A DNA stretch of 64,000 bases from JBQTKD01 sp963703165 (GTDB lineage Bacteria; Actinomycetota; Actinomycetes; Sporichthyales; Sporichthyaceae): the NCBI GenBank assembly GCA_963703165.1, contig OY969798.1, positions 1,426,001 to 1,490,000 on the forward strand, read 5' to 3'. Below are positions 17,321 to 25,683 of the stretch, in pieces (positions within the stretch are counted from its first letter, which is position 1; each line of letters begins with the position of its first letter). The position numbers were made by a program, and so were the translations under genes. The notes beneath the pieces are model-generated. The model searched no databases and had not been told where the DNA came from. It saw only the letters and a list, made by a program, of their open reading frames with translations.

Positions 17321-19284
17321 GCGTTCTGCCGATGAAGGCACTGCCGACCACCACGACCCGGCCTGTCCGCGCCGCACTGCGCTCCCCCGGAGCGCAACTG
17401 CTCGCGTTCGGACTGATCGCCTGGCTGTTCTTCTGGCCGGACTACATGGTCTTCACCCTCACTGCGGCCTTCCCGGCCGCGTTCGCGGGCCTCGGGCTGT
17501 TGGTCCTGCAGGGCTGGACCCGCGAGATCTCCCTCGCCTCGGCCGGCCTGCTCGGCACCTCGATGTACTACTACGGCTGGCTGGCCCGCGACGATCTCGG
17601 CGTCGGTCTGCCCTGGGTGATCGCGGCGGTCATCGCGATCACCATCGCGGGCGCGGCCATGGCGCTCCTGGCAGCGTTCAGCATCAAGCTGCCCGGCATC
17701 TACCTGCTCGTGCTGACGCTCGCGCTGCAGTTGGCGATCCAGGAGATCGTCTTCACCCAGGGCCGACTCGTCGGCGGCCTCTCCGGTGGAATCGCCACAC
17801 CGCGCCCGTGGTTCTTCGGGCTGGACCTCACCGACGACAAGACCTTCTACCTGTTCTGCCTGGCCCTGCTCGCGCTCACCCTCGCCGGGCTGGCCCGCCT
17901 CCGACACAGCCCCACCGGCCTGGCCTGCCTGCTCGTCGGCGCCGACCGGCAGGCCGCCGCGGCGGTCGGCATCGCGCCGGCCCGGTTCCGGGCGTTCGCC
18001 TTCGTCACCTCCGGCGTGCTCGCCGGGCTCGGTGGGGTCGTCGCCTCCTGGCTGTTCGTGACGCCCCCTCAGTCCTACGGCTACGGAGTCCAACAGTCGC
18101 TGCTGCTGCTCGCGATCCCGGTCGTGGCCGGCGTCGACTCGATGGCGTGGGTGCTCGTCGTCGTCGCCACCCTCCAGGTGATCCCGACCGCGTTCGAGAA
18201 GCTCTACATCGCCGACGCGACTCTGGCCGGCTTCGCCCTCGTGATCGGCGCAGGCCTCGGACCCGGCGGCATCGGCGGTCGCGCTACGGACCTGATGCGG
18301 CGCGTGACCCGAGGCCGCCGTGGGTCACGCACCAGCCGGACAACCGCACCCGCCGCAGGCACGCTGCGCACTGCGGAGGGGCTGGCCGACGATGCCGCCG
18401 GCAACCTCACACCCGCCGAACGCACGGCCTGCCTGGCCACCCTGGAGGCCTGGCTGCCAGCACGCCCCACCGAGGCGATCGCCATCCGTGCCGAGGGGAT
18501 CCGCGTCAGCTTCGGCGCGATCCAAGCACTTGACGGCGCCGCGATCGAGGTTCGCACCGGGGAGATGGTGGGCCTCATCGGGCCCAACGGCGCGGGGAAG
18601 TCGACGCTGTTCGACGTCATCAACGGCTTCACCCCGGCCGGCGAGGGCAGCGTCGAACTGTTCGGGACCGACGTCACCGACACGAAGGCCTGGAACCGCG
18701 CGAAGCTCGGCATGACCCGCACGTTCCAGTCCACCCGCGTCGTCGGTGAACTGTCCGTCGCCGACAACATCCTCGCCGGCGCCTACCAACGAATCCGACC
18801 CGGAGCTTTCGGCTTCGTCATCGGTCGGCGGGCGGCGTGGGCCGAACTGCGGCGGGCAGAGGAGGTGGCCTGGGCCGCGGCTTGTCTCCTCGACATCGAG
18901 CGCTACTGGGACGAACGGGTCGGCACCCTCGAGTTCTCCGCCCGCCGCCGCGTCGAGATTGCGCGCGCACTGCTTGCGGGTCCCCGCGTGCTCATGCTCG
19001 ACGAACCCGCGACCGGGCTCGACCCCGCCTCGTCCTCCGCGCTCTTCGGCCTGCTACGCCAACTGCACCAGGACCTCGGCCTGACCGTCCTGCTCGTCGA
19101 GCACTACGTGAAGGCGGTGCTCGACACCTGCGACTCCGTCTATGTCCTCGCCCAGGGTGCGGTCCTCGCCCACGGCAGCCCGCAGGAGATCGCCGACAAC
19201 GCCGAGGTCCGCGAGCGCTACCTCGGGACGCGGGTCCGCTATCTGCGCGCCGGTGCTCCTGGCACTTCGCCGCCTACCCCGTAG
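17317..19284 (+). CDS. Fused Liv-type permease (LivM) and ATPase (LivG)
   Basis: 655 residues. The N-terminal part (about 20-330) is a LivM permease with conserved loop LLVGADRQAAAAVGIAPARF. The C-terminal part (about 385-650) is a LivG-type ATPase with Walker A GPNGAGKST (about 421-429), degenerate signature LEFSARRRVEIARAL and Walker B VLMLDEPATGLD (about 558). LivM-LivG fusions are known in actinobacteria. The GTG overlaps the LivH stop. The gene is followed by about 200 bp with no gene on the plus strand. Confidence 0.93.
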   Translation: MSVLPMKALPTTTTRPVRAALRSPGAQLLAFGLIAWLFFWPDYMVFTLTAAFPAAFAGLGLLVLQGWTREISLASAGLLGTSMYYYGWLARDDLGVGLPWVIAAVIAITIAGAAMALLAAFSIKLPGIYLLVLTLALQLAIQEIVFTQGRLVGGLSGGIATPRPWFFGLDLTDDKTFYLFCLALLALTLAGLARLRHSPTGLACLLVGADRQAAAAVGIAPARFRAFAFVTSGVLAGLGGVVASWLFVTPPQSYGYGVQQSLLLLAIPVVAGVDSMAWVLVVVATLQVIPTAFEKLYIADATLAGFALVIGAGLGPGGIGGRATDLMRRVTRGRRGSRTSRTTAPAAGTLRTAEGLADDAAGNLTPAERTACLATLEAWLPARPTEAIAIRAEGIRVSFGAIQALDGAAIEVRTGEMVGLIGPNGAGKSTLFDVINGFTPAGEGSVELFGTDVTDTKAWNRAKLGMTRTFQSTRVVGELSVADNILAGAYQRIRPGAFGFVIGRRAAWAELRRAEEVAWAAACLLDIERYWDERVGTLEFSARRRVEIARALLAGPRVLMLDEPATGLDPASSSALFGLLRQLHQDLGLTVLLVEHYVKAVLDTCDSVYVLAQGAVLAHGSPQEIADNAEVRERYLGTRVRYLRAGAPGTSPPTP

Positions 19285-19481
19285 CGCAGGGGGCCGCAGA
19301 AAGCAGATCAGGCAGTCCAGTCGACCGCGTCGAACCCGGCCCGCAGCCGCACGCCTCGGTCCGGGTTGAGGTCAAGACTTCCCCTTGTGGGCGGCGAGAG
19401 CTCAAGTCCGGGACGCCCCGCGACGAGACCTCCCCCGAGCACTACCTGCTGGAGCGTCTCGGCGCCGACAGGAGGGTGGCC

Positions 19482-20235
19482 ATGCCCGCACGAATCGCCC
19501 GCCTCTCCGCCTTGACCGTCCTGCTCGCGACCGCGGTCGGAGCCGGCGGACTGCCCGCCTCTGCTGCCCCGTCGCAAGACGGCCGACTCGCTACTGGCCT
19601 GGCTGCTCGCGCCCGACGAGTTCGGCAACGACTTCGCGCAGGCCCGCCGGCTCGGGATCATGTACATCATCTGGAACAAGAAGGTCTGGCGCTCCTACCG
19701 CGGCGAATGGGGGTCGTACTCCTGCTCGGGCGTGACGGCCTGCCACCAGGATCACGTGCATTTCTCGTTCGGCTGGGCGGGGGCGCTGAAGAAGACGTCG
19801 TACTGGACCGGCAGGGTCGCCGCACCGATGCCGCCGCCCGTCCCCGTGCTGAAGAGCACCACGGAGACGATGCGCACCACCGTGTCGGCGAAGAAGCCAC
19901 AGGTCTACGGTGCCAAGGTACTGAGCGGCGGGCTGCTGTACTCACTCAAGGCCACCGGGGTGTGGCAGTACGGCACGAGGGCCACCCAGCAGGCCGACGC
20001 CGGCTGCATAAGTGGCAAGGACGGCACCTGGCGACGCGACCGCATGCTCCGGGTCTCCGGCATGTGGAACATGACGCCGACCGAAGACACCGGCGGCGGC
20101 TGCAACACCGCCGACCACACCTACGTCGCGACCCTGACCCCGCAGGTCTCCGACGCGATCAGGTTCTCCCTGGAGTCCAGCAGGCGAAGCGACAATTCCG
20201 GTTCCGTGAAGGTCTCGATCCGCCGCACCCTGTGA
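19482..20235 (+). pseudogene. Broken secreted protein with ARB_07466-type C-terminal domain
   Basis: An ATG at 19482, behind GGAGGGTGGCC, opens a clear signal peptide (MPARIARLSALTVLLATAVG, ending in an Ala-Ser-Ala stretch). Right after it the reading frame must shift, near 19570-19575, to continue into ADSLLAWLLAPDEFG and then RRLGIMYIIWNKKVWRSY and HQDHVHFSFGWAG, the second half of an ARB_07466-type domain. The first half of that domain is missing, so a deletion that also shifted the frame is the simplest cause. The part from 19660 to 20235 is open and ends in a beta-rich tail. It might still be translated from the ATG at 19660, but without export. Confidence 0.75.
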
Positions 20236-20291
20236 TCTGACGCCAGGTCATCGGAGTCCGCTCGCCGGGGATGAGCTCTAGGCTGCTGACC

Positions 20292-21272
20292 ATGTCCACG
20301 CTGCGGGTCACACTTCGCCAGCTGGAGTACTTCGTGGCCGTGGTCGAACTGCAGACCATGGGCGCGGCAGCCGCCCGATGGCAGGTATCGCCCTCGGCGA
20401 TCTCGTTGGCGATCGGCGAGCTGGAGCGAGCCCTGCAGGTGCAGTTGTTCCTGCGCCAGAAGGCCAAACCTCTGCAGCTGACGGCGGCCGGCCGTCAGGT
20501 GCTGTCCGATGCCCGCCCGTTGCTTGCCCGCGCGGAGGAACTGCAGGCCAATGCCCGCGGGCTGGGCCAGGCGCTGTCCGGAGAGCTGACCGTCGGCTGC
20601 TTCCCGACGCTGTCCCCCTACGTGATGCCGACCGCCCTGGACGCGGTGGCGGCCGCCCACCCCGGCGTGACGATCCGCTTCGTGGAGGGCTCGATCGCTC
20701 AACTGCAGGCCTGGTTGCACGACGGGACCTGCGAATTGGCGGTGATGTACGACATCGGTCTGGACCCGAGCCTGGAGTGCACCGAGCTCTACCAGGTGCG
20801 CCCGCACGTGGAACTCAACACCCAGCACCCGTTGGCGCAGCGCCGGCGCATCCGGCTGGCCCAGCTGGCCCAGGAGCCGATGATCATGCTGGACATGCCG
20901 CCCAGTCAGCAGTATTTCCGCGGCCTGTTCACCGATCACGGGTTCACCCCACAGGTGGTCGGCAGCGCGATCAGCGTGGACGGCGTGCGCGCGCTGGTCG
21001 CCTCCGGGCGCGGCTACACCGTGCTGCTCCAGCGTCCGATCTTCCCGATCACCTACGCGGGCCACGAGATCGCGGTCCGGGAGATCGCCGATCGCGTGGA
21101 GCCGGTGGCCGTTCAGGTCGCGGCGGTGTCCTGGGCCCGGGCCACCAAGCGTGCACTCGCCTTCCGTGAGCTGTGCCGGGCGCAGCTGCGGGAACCCGTC
21201 GGCCGTACCGGCATTGCCGACCAGCAGATGAGAAAAACTGTTCATAGCGATCAGGAACCTGAACTTTACTGA
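20292..21272 (+). CDS. LysR-family transcriptional regulator
   Basis: 326 residues from the ATG at 20292, seven residues ahead of the LRQLEYF start typical of the family; an in-frame ATG at 20271 is the alternative. The winged helix-turn-helix (AAAARWQVSPSAISLAIGEL) is followed by a type 2 periplasmic-binding effector domain (about 90-290). It is 59 bp upstream of the flavoprotein gene in the same direction, so it probably controls that gene; most LysR proteins respond to a pathway metabolite. Confidence 0.9.
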   Translation: MSTLRVTLRQLEYFVAVVELQTMGAAAARWQVSPSAISLAIGELERALQVQLFLRQKAKPLQLTAAGRQVLSDARPLLARAEELQANARGLGQALSGELTVGCFPTLSPYVMPTALDAVAAAHPGVTIRFVEGSIAQLQAWLHDGTCELAVMYDIGLDPSLECTELYQVRPHVELNTQHPLAQRRRIRLAQLAQEPMIMLDMPPSQQYFRGLFTDHGFTPQVVGSAISVDGVRALVASGRGYTVLLQRPIFPITYAGHEIAVREIADRVEPVAVQVAAVSWARATKRALAFRELCRAQLREPVGRTGIADQQMRKTVHSDQEPELY

Positions 21273-21331
21273 TCACCTCTGACCAGCGACTCTGGTAGCA
21301 GACGAAACGCTCGCGACGAAGGGTCCTCGGC

Positions 21332-22912
21332 ATGGACGTGTACGGCACTCCCCTCAAGCCTTCCCTGCACGAATGGGCCGATCTCATCGAGGGCATCGTC
21401 GAGACCGGCGACTCCCCCCACCTGAACGAGCCCATCTACAACCTGAACCGCGAGGACACCCGCGAGTTCGACGCGATCATCGTCGGCGGCGGGGCCGCGG
21501 GCCGGTTCTGCGGCGCGTTCCTCAAGGCCCGCGGCGGCCGTGCGCTCATCGTCGACAAGTGGCCCTTCCTCGGCGGGTCCTGCCCGCACGAGGCCTGCGT
21601 GCCGCACCACGTGTTCTCCGACGCCGCTCGCGAGCTCGACCTCAGCCGGATCATGGCCGGCAGGCTCTGGTACGACAAGGAGTGGAAGGATCGGAAGGTA
21701 TCGATCCTGGAGGTCCGCGACCTCTTCCTCAGCGGCCGGGGCCTCGCGCACGCGCTGATGAACCTGCAGACCAAGGATCAGCTCGACGTCGAGTACATCC
21801 TGAACACTCCGGCCACCGTCATCGACAAGAACACCGTCGAGGTCGACGGCGTGCAGTACAAGACCCGGTCCATCGTGCTCGCCACCGGTGCCCGCACACA
21901 GCTGCCGGACATCCCGGGCCTGGACCAGAAGGGCATCTACGACTTCGCGACGCTGATCTCGGACCTGGACTACGAGCCCAGCAAGTGCGTGATCATCGGC
22001 GGCTCGAAGGTCGCCATCGAGTACGGCTCCTTCTTCCAGGCCGCCGGCATCCCCACCACGATCCTGACCCGCAGCGGCCTGATGAGTCCGAACAGCCTGC
22101 ACCACGTGGACGACGACCTGCGCAACTTCGTCGTGGACGGCATGATCACTCGCGGCATCGAGGTCATCAAGGGCATCGAGCCGCTCGAGGTGACCGGCGA
22201 CGGCAAGCAGGTCTCCGGCGTCCGGTACCGCACCGCCGACGGCGGCGAGGCCCATGTCGAGGCCGACTTCGTCTTCATCGCCACCGGCGAGCGCCCGCTT
22301 TCGAAGCCGTTCATCGATGCCCTCGGCATCGACGCCGACGAGAAGGGGAACATCAAGGTCGACTGGACCTGCGAGACCTCGGTGAAGGGCGTCTACGCGG
22401 TCGGCGATCTGATCGGACCGCCGCTGGAGATGTTCAAGGCCCGTAAGACCGGCACCGTCGCAGCCCGCAACATCATGGGCGAGCACTTCGAGTGGGACTA
22501 CACCGACTTCGCGGACTTCCTGCACTCCACCTACGAGGTGGTCTGGATGGGCCTGTCGGAGAAGGAGGCGCGGGCGAAGTTCGAGAATGTCGTCGTCATC
22601 AAGATGCCCGTGGACGGCATCCCGCCGGAGGACTTCGCACTGCCTGCGGGCGACGGCTCGATGTTCATCGCGATGACACGACCCGAACTCTCCGGCTTCT
22701 TCAAGATCGTGTTCGACGGCGACTCTCGCAAGCTGGTCGGCGCCCACTACGTCGGCTACGGCGTCAAGAACGCGTTCCAGTACCTCGAGGTACTGATGAA
22801 GCAGGGCATCACCATCGACGAGCTCGGCCAGGTCAACGAACTGTTCCTCAACGACCTGATCCCGCAGCTGTGCCGCCTGCGCGCCGGCAACGACCTGCTT
22901 CGGGATCTGTAG
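21332..22912 (+). CDS. Flavoprotein related to 2-oxopropyl-CoM reductase/carboxylase
   Basis: 526 residues of the disulfide oxidoreductase superfamily, ATG behind GAAGGG. The FAD motif is IIVGGGAAG (about 49-57), the redox pair is Cys84/Cys89 in GGSCPHEACVPHH, a second nucleotide motif is VIIGGSKVAIEYGSF, and AVGDLIG completes the FAD site. CVPHH, the extra N-terminal stretch and the C-terminus resemble 2-ketopropyl-CoM oxidoreductase/carboxylase (2-KPCC) from memory. The usual His-Glu dyad is replaced: Phe505 (ELFLN) stands where 2-KPCC has Phe501, but the 2-KPCC His506 has no counterpart (Ile510 there). So it is probably not an ordinary dihydrolipoamide or mercuric reductase. A strong terminator follows. 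Confidence 0.85.
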   Translation: MDVYGTPLKPSLHEWADLIEGIVETGDSPHLNEPIYNLNREDTREFDAIIVGGGAAGRFCGAFLKARGGRALIVDKWPFLGGSCPHEACVPHHVFSDAARELDLSRIMAGRLWYDKEWKDRKVSILEVRDLFLSGRGLAHALMNLQTKDQLDVEYILNTPATVIDKNTVEVDGVQYKTRSIVLATGARTQLPDIPGLDQKGIYDFATLISDLDYEPSKCVIIGGSKVAIEYGSFFQAAGIPTTILTRSGLMSPNSLHHVDDDLRNFVVDGMITRGIEVIKGIEPLEVTGDGKQVSGVRYRTADGGEAHVEADFVFIATGERPLSKPFIDALGIDADEKGNIKVDWTCETSVKGVYAVGDLIGPPLEMFKARKTGTVAARNIMGEHFEWDYTDFADFLHSTYEVVWMGLSEKEARAKFENVVVIKMPVDGIPPEDFALPAGDGSMFIAMTRPELSGFFKIVFDGDSRKLVGAHYVGYGVKNAFQYLEVLMKQGITIDELGQVNELFLNDLIPQLCRLRAGNDLLRDL

Positions 22913-22927
22913 GCCCGAAACGAACAC

Positions 22928-22959
22928 GAGGCCCGACCACCATGCGGTGGTCGGGCCTC
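22928..22959. terminator. Strong hairpin terminator after the flavoprotein gene
   Basis: A perfect 14-bp stem (GAGGCCCGACCACC against its complement) with a 4-base ATGC loop, 15 bp after the flavoprotein stop. There is no clear T tract. It lies between convergent genes and can serve both strands, including the small Arg-rich gene ending at 22983. Confidence 0.8.
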
Positions 22960-22982
22960 GGACGTTTGCGAGGACTACGCGA

Positions 22983-23144
22983 TCAGCAGTCGCTCCAGGA
23001 GCGCGACGTGTCGCGACGGCCGCTGAAGCAGCCACCCCGACGACGGTTGTACCAACGACGACGGTTGAAGCGACGACGGTTACGACGCCGCGGGCCACGG
23101 CGGTTGCCGCCGACGGCGGGCATGGAGAAAAGGCTACGGGACAT
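22983..23144 (-). CDS. Small arginine-rich protein (53 aa)
   Basis: The ORF encodes 53 residues with a strong ribosome site (GGAGG, 8 bases before the ATG). It starts MSRSLFSMPAVGG, then has four copies of an Asn-Arg-Arg-Arg-like block (RRNRRRFNRRRWYNRRR) and ends GRRDTSRSWSDC. About 40% of residues are Arg. No family is recognised; a nucleic-acid- or acidic-polymer-binding role is plausible but unproven. It ends just before a strong hairpin, which fits a real transcript. The block repeats are also visible in the DNA (CGACGACGGTT, three times). Confidence 0.55.
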   Translation of the reverse strand: MSRSLFSMPAVGGNRRGPRRRNRRRFNRRRWYNRRRGGCFSGRRDTSRSWSDC

Positions 23145-23306
23145 GGCGGGTGCCTCCAGAACTTGATTCGTCGGCGCATCAGCCTCCTGCTGCGCCTACC
23201 GAGCCGCTGGTGGGGTTGCGGGCCGGCAACACCAATCGTGCGTCGTCCGGACGTGTCCGTCTTGCACGTGAACCGCTCTTTCCTCCGCACTGGTACGGAC
23301 ATGGGT

Positions 23307-23960
23307 TTAGGCGTTTGCCGCGCTCTTGGCAAAGGCAGTCTCGAGGGCCCGGACGATGACCTCGGGGCGTTGGGCGCCCACGAGGCTGAACCTCCGGTCG
23401 ATGGCTGCGAACGGCACGGAACTGACGCCGAGTCCGGCCGCCTGGTCCTCATCCGCTCGAACCTCAGCTGCGAAGGCGTCGCCACGGAGAACGTCAGCAA
23501 CCTTCTGCGCCGGCAAACCCGCGTCGATGGACAGACGAGTCAGCGTCTCCCGGTCACCGATCGGTTCGCCCTCCACGAAGATGGCGCGGAAGAACCGCTC
23601 CTTCACCGCTTCCTGACAACGGTGCGCCTTGGCCAGGTGCAGCAGACGATGGGCGTCGTGGGTGTTGCCAGGCCTGGCTCGGCGGAGGTCCAGCTTCAGG
23701 CCGGAGAGGAGAGCGGCGGCTTCGATGGTTCCGAACATCTTCTGCGTGGCCTCGAGCGTCATGCCGTACTTGGCGGCGATCGTAGAGGCATAGTCCGCCT
23801 CCGGGATCGCCGGAGCTTCCGGCGCCAACTCGAAGGACCGGAAGACGAGATCCACCTGATCCCGATGAGCAAAGGAGCGAAGCGCCGCGTCGACGTTGCG
23901 TTTCGCGATGTAGCACCACGGGCACGCGACATCGGACCAGATGTCGATCTGCAAGGTCAC
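23307..23960 (-). CDS. DsbA-family oxidoreductase, FrnE type
   Basis: 217 residues from a GTG preceded by GAGGAG; the start overlaps the upstream regulator's stop (GTGA). The thioredoxin-like start TLQIDIWSDVACPWCYIAKR carries the CPWC redox motif typical of FrnE/2-hydroxychromene-2-carboxylate isomerase-like cytoplasmic DsbA proteins, and GVSSVPFAAID is the cis-Pro loop. No signal peptide, so it acts in the cytoplasm, probably in thiol redox or polyketide-like isomerisation. Coupling to the regulator gene suggests joint control. Confidence 0.9.
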   Translation of the reverse strand: MTLQIDIWSDVACPWCYIAKRNVDAALRSFAHRDQVDLVFRSFELAPEAPAIPEADYASTIAAKYGMTLEATQKMFGTIEAAALLSGLKLDLRRARPGNTHDAHRLLHLAKAHRCQEAVKERFFRAIFVEGEPIGDRETLTRLSIDAGLPAQKVADVLRGDAFAAEVRADEDQAAGLGVSSVPFAAIDRRFSLVGAQRPEVIVRALETAFAKSAANA

Positions 23961-24661
23961 AGGTGAACTCCTCGAGCTGATCGGGTGGTGCGGGCTTCGC
24001 CCTCCAGGGCGGCACTGACCTCCGCGTGGAACCACTCCTCGGGCCGACCCCCTTCGTCGGAGCGGGCCGCCACGACGACACCTTCACCGAGCGGCGGATC
24101 ACCCTCGAGCAGCCTCAGCTCCAGATGGCAGACCAGGCGCTCGGTCGGGTCGGCGAGGTCCAGCGCCACCAGTTCGCACAACTTGCGAAGCCGGTATCGA
24201 AGGGTGTTGCGATGGATGTGGATGCTCTCGGCCGCAGCGTTCAGGTCACCGAAGGAATCGAAGTACGCCGTCAGGGTCTGGACGTAGGTCGTCCCGTGTC
24301 GTCGGTCCAGGCGGTGCAGCGCGGCTACCTTGCCGGCCTCCACCAGGCAGCGAAGTGACGACATCTGTTGCAGGTTGAGCAGGAAGGCGTGCGCGCGCAA
24401 TTGATCGAAGGTCGCGACGGAGCGATCGATGAGTCGCGTTCGCAGCAGCTGAAGGACCTGGTCGGCCTCGCTCCGGGAACGGACGACTCCGGCGAGAGAG
24501 TCGACGGGTGACGCGATGCCTGCCCGTAGCTCAAGGTGAAGTGTCCGCCGGGCGGAGTCGAGCACGTCGTGCGCCAGCTGGGTCAGCCGATCCGGGGCGA
24601 GTTGATCCGCGCCGTCCTTCCGGGCGCGGAGCGTTGAACGGCCGATCAGTGATAGCCGCAT
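23957..24661 (-). CDS. PucR-type helix-turn-helix regulator (short form)
   Basis: 234 residues from the ATG at 24661, preceded by CAGGTAACG. The C-terminal helix-turn-helix LNAAAESIHIHRNTLRYRLRKL is that of the PucR/CdaR family, preceded by a helical/GGDEF-like segment, but the long N-terminal sensor domain of full-length members is missing. It is translation-coupled to the DsbA/FrnE gene. A perfect 16-bp palindrome sits 12 bp upstream of its start and may be its operator. Confidence 0.82.
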   Translation of the reverse strand: MRLSLIGRSTLRARKDGADQLAPDRLTQLAHDVLDSARRTLHLELRAGIASPVDSLAGVVRSRSEADQVLQLLRTRLIDRSVATFDQLRAHAFLLNLQQMSSLRCLVEAGKVAALHRLDRRHGTTYVQTLTAYFDSFGDLNAAAESIHIHRNTLRYRLRKLCELVALDLADPTERLVCHLELRLLEGDPPLGEGVVVAARSDEGGRPEEWFHAEVSAALEGEARTTRSARGVHL

Positions 24662-24672
24662 CGTTACCTGAC

Positions 24673-24688
24673 ACCCCCGATCGGGGGT
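24673..24688. promoter_or_regulatory. Perfect 16-bp palindrome upstream of the short PucR-type gene
   Basis: ACCCCCGATCGGGGGT is a perfect palindrome 12 bp before the regulator ATG, in the divergent space to the ferritin-like genes. It could be a dimer-binding operator or an RNA hairpin in the leader of the minus-strand gene, which would hide the ribosome site. Confidence 0.35.
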
Positions 24689-24831
24689 TTGCCCTGCTCT
24701 TGTTCGGGAAGGCGGCAACAGTCTGTCGCTTCTTGCTCGGGTGAGATCCGGACCCCGTCACGCTCGGCCCGCGTCCAGACGGTTGGCCGTCGTTCGCCCG
24801 AACGTCGGCCGCGCCTTGGGTCAGGAGTGCC

Positions 24832-25683
24832 ATGAAAGAGCTGGACATCGGCCGTTTCCGGGAACTGATGGAGGAGTCGCAGGACCTCCAGGTCGACGCG
24901 ATGCGGGGAATGAAGGAACCGCTCGACGAGATCGTCGCCCTCGGCCAGGAAAGACGCGCCACCGCGGACTACAGGGAGGCGCGACGCGAGTACGCGGCGC
25001 ACCGGGTCGGCATGGGTGCGCTCGCAGTCGGCGTTGTGGCGGCGGGCACCGTGTTGTCCTCGGCCGGTCGTGCGTTCGCCGCCGAGGAGTCGGACATCCA
25101 GGCATTGCAGACCGCGGCGTCGCTGGAGAACCTGGCGGTCTTCACGTACAAGACCGCGCTGACGCTGCCGTACCTGAAGAAGAGCGACACCGCGACCAAG
25201 ACCATCGCTGCGTTCGCGACCACGACGATGAAGCAGCACATGGAACACGGCGAGGCGTTCAACGCCCGCGCCGTGGAGCTCGGCGGCAAGAAGCAGACCG
25301 ACACCAACCCGAAGTACACGCCGGTCGTGCAGGAAATGGTGCCCAAGCTGAAGGCGGGCGGACCGCTGGACGTCGTGGGTCTGGCGATCACGCTGGAGGA
25401 CGTCGCGACCTCGACCTACGTCCAGAACATCCAGGACGTCACCGACCCCAAGGTCCGCCTCCTGTTCGGCACGGTGGCAGGCGTGGAGTCGCAGCACCTG
25501 GCGATCCTTTACGCGGTGCGCGCATTGCTGAAGGCCGACGCAGCCTCGTTGATCACGGTCAAGGCGACCGGTGGCGCGGTTGACGCGGCGAAGCTGCCCG
25601 CGAAGACCGCCTCGCTCGCGATCCCGGAGACCTTCAAGAAGACCGACATGGCCAGCCCGGCGAGCGAAGGAGCGGTCAAATGA
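24832..25683 (+). CDS. Exported ferritin-like domain protein
   Basis: 283 residues. A charged helical N-terminus (about 1-50) is followed by RREYAAHRVGMGALAVGVVA and a cleavage-like GRAFA/AEES near residue 83, a weak Tat-like signal. The rest is a four-helix ferritin-like fold (Ferritin_2 type) with ENLAVFTYK, KQHMEHGEAFNARA and ESQHLAILYAVRA carrying the Glu/His residues. It overlaps the next gene, a paralogue. Its role may be metal binding or stress protection at the cell surface; this family is poorly characterised. Confidence 0.85.
   Translation: MKELDIGRFRELMEESQDLQVDAMRGMKEPLDEIVALGQERRATADYREARREYAAHRVGMGALAVGVVAAGTVLSSAGRAFAAEESDIQALQTAASLENLAVFTYKTALTLPYLKKSDTATKTIAAFATTTMKQHMEHGEAFNARAVELGGKKQTDTNPKYTPVVQEMVPKLKAGGPLDVVGLAITLEDVATSTYVQNIQDVTDPKVRLLFGTVAGVESQHLAILYAVRALLKADAASLITVKATGGAVDAAKLPAKTASLAIPETFKKTDMASPASEGAVK

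Noticed and set aside
19308..19679. Minus-strand ORF before the ARB_07466-type gene, ending in a protein-like stretch
   Set aside because: The C-terminal part reads like a real protein end, but no family is seen and most of it lies in the other strand of the pseudogene region. It may be a gene remnant; too weak to annotate.
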